This document shows positions 9,284 to 15,241 of a stretch of 35,000 nucleotides of DNA, piece after piece (position 1 is the stretch's first letter; the number at the start of each line of letters is the position of its first letter). Source of the DNA: Pseudanabaena sp. lw0831 (GTDB taxonomy: Bacteria; Cyanobacteriota; Cyanobacteriia; Pseudanabaenales; Pseudanabaenaceae). The notes below the pieces were generated by a model. That model searched no databases. It was not told the DNA's origin and saw only the letters and a program-made list of their open reading frames with translations. The DNA lies in the NCBI RefSeq assembly GCF_016584665.1, contig NZ_BBJB01000076.1, positions 1 to 35,000 on the forward strand. Reading direction: 5' to 3'. A program made the position numbers and the translations under genes.

Positions 9284-12200
9284 ATGACTAATAATTTTAG
9301 CTATCAAGTTGGCGGTAGTTTACCGATTGACAATACTGCTTATGTGGAGCGCCAAGCCGATCGCGAATTATGCGATCGCTTGAAAGCTGGTGAATATTGC
9401 TTTGTGTTTAACTCGCGACAGATGGGCAAGTCGAGTTTGCGGGTACGCACGATACAAAAGTTGCAAGAGGAGGGTTTTGCATGCGCGGTGATCGATCCGC
9501 AGACGAGGGGGACAACCTTGCGCGAGGATCAATGGTATGCGGGGACAATCAAACGCTTGATTGGAGATTTGCATTTAGAAACTGCGATCGACTTTCCGAA
9601 ATGGTGGAAGGAACTTGATGCTCAATCAATTTCAGTAGTGGAACGTTTTGACTATTTTATTGAGCAAACCTTACTGCCGAATATTCCGCAAAAGATCGCG
9701 ATTTTTATTGAAGAAGTTGATAACCTGCTCAGTCTCAAATTTGATACAGATGGATTTTTTATTTTGATTCGCTCGTTGTATGAGCGTCGTGCAGAGAAGC
9801 CAGAGTATAAGCGCTTGACCTTTACTTTTTTGGGAGTTGCCACGCCTGCGGATTTGATCCGTGGTAAGGGAAGTTCGGCATTTAATATTGGTCATGCGGT
9901 GGAGATGAGTGGGTTTACGCTGCAAGAGGCGGAACCTTTGGCGCGAGGTTTAGCAGATCGGGTTAGCGATCCAGTGGCGGTTTTGGCAGCAATTTTGGAT
10001 TGGACGGGTGGGCAACCTTTTCTGACGCAAAAACTTTTGACGTTAATCGCGGCGGCGGATGATTTGGGGAGATCGCCTGATCAGCTTGTAAGTGCGATCG
10101 CAACTGAGAAGGTGATTGAGAATTGGGAAGCTCAGGATATTCCCGCGCATTTGAAGACATTACGCGATCGCATTTTGCAGAGTGATGAGAGGGGACGGGG
10201 GCGATTATTGGGTTTGTATCAGCAGGTTTTGGATGGTGATGGTATTGCTGCGGATGAGAGTTATGACCAGATGCAGTTGCGGTTAACTGGGTTGGTGGTG
10301 AAGCGAGACGGGCGGTTGATTGTTTACAATCGGATTTATGGGGCGGTGTTTAATCAAGCATGGGTAAGTCGTGCGTTGGGGGATATGCGTCCAACTTTTT
10401 ATGGCTCGGCTTTTCAGGCTTGGCAGGAGAGCGATGAGCAGAAGGAGTCGTTTTTGTTGCGGGGTCAGGCGTTGGTGGATGCGGAGGCTTGGGCTAAGGG
10501 GAAAAGATTGAGTGATGAGGATGAGCATTTTTTGCGCGATAGTCGGGAGGTGGAGAAACAAGAAAGCTATCTCAAGCTAGAGGCGGAACAACAGGCGCGG
10601 GAGGTTGCAGAACAGGAACGGTTAATTGCGGTTAGGCAACAGAAAATAGCTGAGGAGGAGGCAAGGATTTTAGGTGATGCTAAACAAAAGGCAGATCGCA
10701 GAGTGAAGGTTGGTTCTGCGATTTTGGGGATAACGTTGTTATTGGCAACGGGTGCGGGTTTATGGGCGGCGCGATCGGTTAATGAGTCTAACCAAAGGAT
10801 TGCTAAAACGGAACAGGACGCAAAGGGGGTAATAGACAAGGCAAAAAATATTGAAGATAATGCCTATCAGGTACAGAAGAAAGCGGCGATCGATAAAAAG
10901 AAATCTGAAGATAGTGCCAAAACTGCGTTAGAGAAGAAACAGGAGGCTGATCGAAAGGTTGAGGAGGCAAAGGAAAATTTAGCGAGTGCAGAGAAAAAGC
11001 TAGAAACTGTTGATCGCGAATCGAAGGAACAATTAGATAAAGCGAGTCAAGAGGTTCAGGAAGCTAAAATAAGAGTGTCTCAAGCATTACAAGAACAGCA
11101 AAAAGCTCAGAAAGATGTAGAAGAACAAATAAGCAAATCGCAAAAAATCCAGTCAGAGATAGCAAAGAAGGCAACCGAATTCTCAAAGTTGAGTGTTGAA
11201 TTTGAACAGGTGCAAAATCAAGTGAGATTGGCTCAGCAAGCAATTATTGAAAATGTTGGTGATGCTCCAGCTAGAATTGAGCGCCAAACAGGACAAAGAC
11301 CTGCGATCGTTTATATTAGCTTCATCACTTCTGAAAGTAATAGCAAGGCGAATGACACTCTTGGGATTTTAATCATCACAGCCAAAGGTCAAGTATCAAA
11401 TCAAATACTTATAAAAAAGTCGGAATTTGACAATCTAATTGCTGATTTTCGTAATGGTATTCAAGATAAAGGCAGCGAAGACTATTTAGAGTCAGCCAAA
11501 AAGTTATATGAAATTTTGATAAAGCCTATAGATTCAGAATTGCAAAAACAGAAAATCAATAATCTTGTTTTCATTACTGACAATCCTTATTTAAGAGCCA
11601 CACCTTTGGCAGCACTATATGATGGCAAACAATTTTTAATTGAGAAATACAGTATTGGGGTGATGCCTGGTTTAAATTTAACTGACACTCGTTACACAAA
11701 TATCAGGAATTCAAATGTATTAGCAATGGGATTATCAAAAGCTAAATTTGGTTTCCCTAAACTCCCTGGTGTAGAAAAAGAACTAACTGACATTAAATCT
11801 TTTTGGAAAGGTGGATTTGAAGTTTTCTTGAATGAAGATTTTACATTAGAAAATTTTAGATCTCAGAGTCAGAAGAAATTTTTTCAAATTATCCATATAT
11901 CGTCAACTGGTCAAATTCTCGCAAGTAAAGGAGCTTATTTCTCGATGTGGGATATACATATAAGCCAAGACAAATTTGATCTTTTAGAGCTAGAAAAGTC
12001 TTCAATAGAATTGCTTGTATTAAGCATCCCTCAAACTGGTCTTGGGAATAGAGATACAAGTGGAGTTGAAACTAAGTTTGGTCTTGCGGGTCAAGCTATT
12101 AAATCTGGTATTAAATCAGTTTTAGCGAGCTTATTTAATGTGGACGATCTAGGAACAGCGACACTAATGACTGAGTTCTATAAATATTTAAAAACTGCAC

Positions 12201-12364
12201 CAACAAAATCTGAAGCACTCCGTCAAGCACAAATTTCTATGCTAAGAAACACTTTAAAAGTGAAAGAAAATATTTTTGAAATTGACGAACGACTCCCTAC
12301 TCCAGCTAATTTTTCACATCCATATTATTGGTCAGGTTTTACAATTATCGGCAATCCTTGGTAA
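9284..12364 (+). CDS. AAA-like ATPase, TM, coiled coil, degenerate CHAT domain protein
   Basis: 1026 residues, starting immediately after the upstream stop with an excellent AGGAGGT at 9271-9277. Order: AAA-like NTPase (about 8-360; P-loop RQMGKSSL 45-52), charged helical region (370-470), one membrane helix (about 474-496), long Lys/Glu-rich coiled coil (500-655) and C-terminal CHAT (caspase-HetF) fold (about 672-1026). Active CHAT proteases have HxxxH and SACQTG; here they read HISST (871-875) and SIPQTG (914-919), so the catalytic His is Thr875 and the catalytic Cys is Pro916. The domain is therefore probably a non-catalytic binding module. The 3' part is AT-richer than the 5' part and lacks HIP1 sites. 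A WD40-protein-like tail relic follows the stop codon. Domain identity is good; the role is unknown. Confidence 0.88.
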   Translation: MTNNFSYQVGGSLPIDNTAYVERQADRELCDRLKAGEYCFVFNSRQMGKSSLRVRTIQKLQEEGFACAVIDPQTRGTTLREDQWYAGTIKRLIGDLHLETAIDFPKWWKELDAQSISVVERFDYFIEQTLLPNIPQKIAIFIEEVDNLLSLKFDTDGFFILIRSLYERRAEKPEYKRLTFTFLGVATPADLIRGKGSSAFNIGHAVEMSGFTLQEAEPLARGLADRVSDPVAVLAAILDWTGGQPFLTQKLLTLIAAADDLGRSPDQLVSAIATEKVIENWEAQDIPAHLKTLRDRILQSDERGRGRLLGLYQQVLDGDGIAADESYDQMQLRLTGLVVKRDGRLIVYNRIYGAVFNQAWVSRALGDMRPTFYGSAFQAWQESDEQKESFLLRGQALVDAEAWAKGKRLSDEDEHFLRDSREVEKQESYLKLEAEQQAREVAEQERLIAVRQQKIAEEEARILGDAKQKADRRVKVGSAILGITLLLATGAGLWAARSVNESNQRIAKTEQDAKGVIDKAKNIEDNAYQVQKKAAIDKKKSEDSAKTALEKKQEADRKVEEAKENLASAEKKLETVDRESKEQLDKASQEVQEAKIRVSQALQEQQKAQKDVEEQISKSQKIQSEIAKKATEFSKLSVEFEQVQNQVRLAQQAIIENVGDAPARIERQTGQRPAIVYISFITSESNSKANDTLGILIITAKGQVSNQILIKKSEFDNLIADFRNGIQDKGSEDYLESAKKLYEILIKPIDSELQKQKINNLVFITDNPYLRATPLAALYDGKQFLIEKYSIGVMPGLNLTDTRYTNIRNSNVLAMGLSKAKFGFPKLPGVEKELTDIKSFWKGGFEVFLNEDFTLENFRSQSQKKFFQIIHISSTGQILASKGAYFSMWDIHISQDKFDLLELEKSSIELLVLSIPQTGLGNRDTSGVETKFGLAGQAIKSGIKSVLASLFNVDDLGTATLMTEFYKYLKTAPTKSEALRQAQISMLRNTLKVKENIFEIDERLPTPANFSHPYYWSGFTIIGNPW

Positions 12365-12475
12365 AAATTCTGCCTATTAATCCTTGGCTGCAATAAACTC
12401 AACGACTATCTCTCCACCAACCCCAACGCCACAGACAGCGACAGACAAATGTGTGGTATTGAGCCAAGGAAAAAG
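12365..12475 (+). pseudogene. Relic of a WD40-protein C-terminal tail, in frame after the CHAT stop
   Basis: Directly after the TAA at 12362-12364 the same frame stays open and reads LILGCNKLNDYLSTNPN, then DSDRQMCGIEP. This resembles the conserved tail found after the last WD40 blade in many cyanobacterial AAA/WD40 proteins (GCxWLxDYLxxNPN..D+.LC..I). It has no start codon or ribosome binding site of its own. I read it as the left-over 3' end of an ancestral AAA-WD40 gene. The tail family is recalled from memory, not searched. Confidence 0.6.
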
Positions 12476-12544
12476 GGGAAAATTCGGATTAAACTAGACA
12501 ACAACAGGGACAATCAAAACCTTTTCATTATGGAGGTCTGCAAG

Positions 12545-12853
12545 ATGCTCGATACACCAACCCAATATATGCACATCCAACTTCAAGGCAACGTACCCAT
12601 CATTGCAGGTACAACCATGAAAGTCGTCGAGCTAGTCACATCGCACATCACCTATGGCTGGAGTCCCGAAGAACTGCATTTTCAATATCCCCATATCGCC
12701 CTCAGCAAGATCTATTCCGCCCTCGCCTACTACTGGGATCACAAACAAGAAATTGATACCGATATCCAGCGCCGACTAGACTATGCCGAACAAATGCGCC
12801 TAAACGCTCCCATCTCACCATTGCAAGCCAAACTTCAAGCAAGACCCCATTAA
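12545..12853 (+). CDS. DUF433 family protein, probable antitoxin
   Basis: 102 residues from the ATG at 12545, chosen because GGAGGT (12532-12537) lies 7 bases ahead; longer in-frame starts (12449, 12530) run into the WD40-tail relic. The core (NVPIIAGTTMKVVELV, then GWSPEELHFQYPHI, then ALAYYWDHKQEID) matches DUF433, a winged-helix-like family commonly paired with DUF5615 PIN-like toxins. It is followed after 3 bases by such a gene, so it is the likely antitoxin and autoregulator. Confidence 0.88.
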   Translation: MLDTPTQYMHIQLQGNVPIIAGTTMKVVELVTSHITYGWSPEELHFQYPHIALSKIYSALAYYWDHKQEIDTDIQRRLDYAEQMRLNAPISPLQAKLQARPH

Positions 12854-12856
12854 GAT

Positions 12857-13204
12857 ATGGCGATCGCACTCTACATGGACGAAAACGTGCCGCGCCAAAT
12901 TTTACTTGGATTGCGTCTGAGAGGAGTAGATGTACTTTCCGTTCAAGAAGATCAGCGATCGGGCGATCCAGATCCGATAGTTTTAGCGAGAGCCAACGAA
13001 TTAAAGAGAGTCTTATTCACCAGAGACGATGATTTTTTAGCGATCGCCAATCAACTACTGCAAGACGAGACTAACTTTATTGGCATCATTTACGCAGCAC
13101 AACAAATTGCGAGTATAGGAGTTTGTGTAAGGGATTTAGAACTAATTGCCAAAGCAAGCGATTTGGAAGACTTTGCTAATCATATTCAGTATCTACCGCT
13201 ATAG
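12857..13204 (+). CDS. DUF5615 PIN-like protein, probable toxin
   Basis: 115 residues. The N-terminus ALYMDENVPRQILLGLR has the conserved Asp-Glu of DUF5615/Mut7-C-like PIN proteins. A second acidic patch, FTRDDDFLAIA (about residues 54-64), fits the PIN-like metal site. The family is thought to be ribonuclease toxins, although few members have been tested. It lies 3 bases after the DUF433 antitoxin gene, so the pair is co-translated. A gene encoding an RHH protein follows 17 bases later. Confidence 0.87.
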   Translation: MAIALYMDENVPRQILLGLRLRGVDVLSVQEDQRSGDPDPIVLARANELKRVLFTRDDDFLAIANQLLQDETNFIGIIYAAQQIASIGVCVRDLELIAKASDLEDFANHIQYLPL

Positions 13205-13221
13205 CCTACAGGAAATAAACC

Positions 13222-13536
13222 ATGAGTAGATTAACCCTTCGATTACTAGATACATTACACCAACAATTAAGCCACTTAGCCAAGAGAGAAGGAGTCTCTC
13301 TCAATCAATACATTGTCTACGCTCTAACCCGAAAATCTTCCACAGCTTACACTGTTCAACCAATTCCCCAACAAGAAGTTAAACAACAACAGTCAGACTT
13401 CACCAACCTTTTGCAAAAGCTAGGAAAAGCACCCTCCACCGAAATAGCCTTGCGCGATCGCGAAATCATTCAACCAGAAAAGGAGCTAACGCCTGAAATC
13501 ATTGCTCAGTTTCAGCAATGCCTCGCTACATCATAA
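13222..13536 (+). CDS. Ribbon-helix-helix antitoxin-like protein without an intact toxin partner
   Basis: 104 residues. The N-terminus (RLTLRLLDTLHQQLSHLAKREGVSLNQYIVYAL) is a ribbon-helix-helix DNA-binding fold of the HicB/Arc type. The C-terminal half is acidic and disordered-looking, as in antitoxins that wrap a toxin. An AGGAA ribosome binding site precedes the ATG. It is 17 bases after the DUF5615 gene, in the same unit. An overlapping ATG at 13518 opens a frame (MPRYII...) that stops after 23 codons inside the opposite hisI gene; it may be a vestige of a lost VapC-type toxin. Confidence 0.82.
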   Translation: MSRLTLRLLDTLHQQLSHLAKREGVSLNQYIVYALTRKSSTAYTVQPIPQQEVKQQQSDFTNLLQKLGKAPSTEIALRDREIIQPEKELTPEIIAQFQQCLATS

Positions 13537-13563
13537 TAGTATCCCCATATCTACATTGCTATA

Positions 13564-13902
13564 CTATTTCGTCAGCGGAACTTCTTTAAAAAAGCAACTT
13601 CTCTCGCCAGTGTGACAAGCAATATCGCCAACCTGCTCGATTTTGACCAAAATCACATCGCGATCGCAATCATAGTAGAGCTTTTTGAGCTTTTGAATAT
13701 GCCCCGAAGTTGCGCCCTTATGCCATAGCTCTTGACGCGATCGGCTCCAATAATGGACTTCACCAGTAGCGATCGTTAATTCCAAAGCATGACGATTCAT
13801 CCATGCCATCATCAAAATTGTGCCATCTTGGTGATCTTGCGCGATCGCAGGAATTAATCCTCGCTCATCATATTTGAGATTCTCAATCCAATTGTCAGAC
13901 AT
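13564..13902 (-). CDS. hisI: Phosphoribosyl-AMP cyclohydrolase
   Basis: 112 residues, the size of monofunctional HisI. It opens the adenine ring of phosphoribosyl-AMP in the third step of histidine synthesis, in the cytoplasm. Conserved metal-site elements are visible: YYDCDRD with Cys79, and ACHTGERSCFF with Cys96 and Cys103. WMNRHAL and WSRSR are typical family blocks. There is no HisE (phosphoribosyl-ATP pyrophosphohydrolase) half, so that activity must be encoded elsewhere. Its stop codon lies only 27 bases from the convergent RHH gene. Confidence 0.95.
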   Translation of the reverse strand: MSDNWIENLKYDERGLIPAIAQDHQDGTILMMAWMNRHALELTIATGEVHYWSRSRQELWHKGATSGHIQKLKKLYYDCDRDVILVKIEQVGDIACHTGERSCFFKEVPLTK

Positions 13903-13964
13903 TTTTTTAGGTAGAGATAAATTAAATAAAATCGACTTCTGAAAGTTTAGCTGTCAACGATTAT

Positions 13965-13987
13965 GTTACAGCGCTTTGCGCTGTAAC
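13965..13987. repeat. Short perfect hairpin between hisI and znuA
   Basis: GTTACAGCGC (13965-13974), loop TTT and the exact complement (13978-13987). It has the GCGC-TTT-GCGC cap seen in many hairpins here. It lies downstream of znuA and upstream of hisI on the minus strand, so it may help end znuA transcription. Confidence 0.7.
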
Positions 13988-13995
13988 AAGGAAAA

Positions 13996-14040
13996 AATTG
14001 ATGCTCTATGAGCATCAATTTTGCTCTATGAGCATCAATT
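13996..14040 (-). terminator. znuA terminator hairpin with tandem 20-base partial duplication
   Basis: AATTGATGCTC (13996-14006), loop TAT and its complement (14010-14020) form an 11-bp stem; on the minus strand it is followed by a T-run. Bases 14021-14040 repeat 14001-14020 with one difference. The znuA stop codon (14015-14017) lies inside the first copy, so the last znuA codons are written in the duplicated hairpin arm. Confidence 0.7.
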
Positions 14041-15112
14041 GAAACGCGGTGTACTTGCCTCCCAATCCTTCAACAATCGTGCGGGTATTTACAATCAACA
14101 TACCTGCATAGGTTTCAGCCTCACTACCTTTTGCTCCCAAACCATCTGCGTATAGTTCGCGTTCTGAGACTTTGACATTAGCTTCCTTCGCAACTGTCGT
14201 AATCAATTTAGGATTGATTGATACTTCCGCAAAAATGGTGGGAACTTTGCTGGTTTTAATTACCTCAACGAGTTCCTTAACTCTCGTTGGTGTTGGCTGC
14301 TCATCAGTACTAATTCCATTCAAAGCACCTTCAACAGGAATGCCATAGGCTTGGGCATAATAGCCAAGCGCATCATGAGTTGTGACCAACTTGCGCGAAC
14401 TTTCAGGAATTGTGGCGATTTGCACTTTGATCCAAATATCAATTTGTTCGAGTTCGCTGACAATTTTGGCAGTGTTTTTAGCATAGGTTTCCACTTGATC
14501 TGGGCGCAGCAAACTCAAGCTTTTACTAATTGATTGAGTGATTTTGATGCCATTCTGAGCATTGTTCCAGACATGGGGATCGGCTTCTTTTGCAGCTTTT
14601 TTGTCAGACCTTTCGGCTTTATCATGAGCATGGTCATGGGCTTCTTCAGACATCAAGGGACTCGGCACGGCAACTTCATTAACTGCTATTTTGGGTGCTG
14701 TATTAGAACTAGCTTGAATTAATTTGATCAGACTTGGCTCAAAATCATAACCACCATAGAGAACTAACTTAGCGGAGTCGATCGCTTTACGATCGTCGGG
14801 CTTAGGTTGATAAAGATGAGGATCAGTCCCAGCTTCAATCAAACATTTCAGGTCAATCGTATCGCCTGCAATTTGCTTAGCCAAAGCACATGCGACTGAG
14901 TTTGTTGCCACAACTAGAGGCAAGCTTTCAGTTTTTGCGGGAGTTGCGGCTGCGGTAGTCGTATTAGTTACGGTTGGTGTAGTCACAGTACAAGCAGTGA
15001 TGCTGCTAGCGATCGCGATTACAGCCGCCGCCGTATAAATTTTAAATCCCTTGAACGAAAATCTCTTGGAGCCTACTTTTGAGGATATTTTTGCAGATGT
15101 ATTTAAGCGCAT
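14015..15112 (-). CDS. znuA: Zinc ABC transporter substrate-binding lipoprotein
   Basis: 365 residues from the ATG at 15112. An upstream in-frame ATG (15157) is unlikely because a Zur box covers those codons. The N-terminus is a basic region, a hydrophobic segment and a lipobox-like SSITAC (Cys about 41). The cluster-9 binding-protein fold shows metal-ligand blocks DPHLYQP (His99) and DPHVWNN (His180) and a later TTHDALGY. A His-rich loop (EEAHDHAHDK) precedes the second ligand, as in zinc rather than manganese binders. It catches Zn2+ outside the inner membrane for ZnuBC. The ATPase gene is 17 kb away (31777) and no permease is in this window. The last residues lie in a duplicated hairpin. 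Confidence 0.92.
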   Translation of the reverse strand: MRLNTSAKISSKVGSKRFSFKGFKIYTAAAVIAIASSITACTVTTPTVTNTTTAAATPAKTESLPLVVATNSVACALAKQIAGDTIDLKCLIEAGTDPHLYQPKPDDRKAIDSAKLVLYGGYDFEPSLIKLIQASSNTAPKIAVNEVAVPSPLMSEEAHDHAHDKAERSDKKAAKEADPHVWNNAQNGIKITQSISKSLSLLRPDQVETYAKNTAKIVSELEQIDIWIKVQIATIPESSRKLVTTHDALGYYAQAYGIPVEGALNGISTDEQPTPTRVKELVEVIKTSKVPTIFAEVSINPKLITTVAKEANVKVSERELYADGLGAKGSEAETYAGMLIVNTRTIVEGLGGKYTAFQLMLIEQN

Positions 15113-15134
15113 CTTTTTGTTTTGCTGTAAATAA

Positions 15135-15149
15135 TGATAATCATTATCA
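15135..15149. promoter_or_regulatory. Zur-box operator of znuA
   Basis: TGATAATCATTATCA is a perfect 15-base palindrome around a central base, extended by one further matching base pair. It fits the Fur-family/Zur consensus (TGATAAT-N-ATTATCA). It ends 22 bases before the chosen znuA start, so Zur would repress znuA when zinc is plentiful. Confidence 0.85.
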
Positions 15150-15190
15150 TAATCCATTTAGGCAAAAATATAGCTATAGCAAATCAAATC

Positions 15191-15241
15191 AACCCATTCA
15201 TAGAGTTGCGGCGCTTCGCGCCGCAACTCTATGAATGGGTT
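15191..15241. repeat. Perfect 24-bp inverted repeat at the 3' end of the TPR-CHAT gene
   Basis: Arms 15191-15214 and 15218-15241 are perfectly complementary with loop TTC. The outer end reads AACCCA and the cap GCGGCGC. It touches the stop codon of the minus-strand TPR-CHAT gene and lies ahead of the znuA promoter. There is no T-tract, so it is not a canonical intrinsic terminator, although it may still block or stabilise transcripts. Confidence 0.85.

Noticed and set aside
12449-12544. N-terminal extension of the DUF433 protein
   Set aside because: These codons belong to the WD40-tail relic; a strong GGAGGT marks the ATG at 12545.
14003-14040. Two repeat copies that might begin a CRISPR array
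   Set aside because: Only two copies in direct contact, with no spacer; it is a duplicated hairpin arm.
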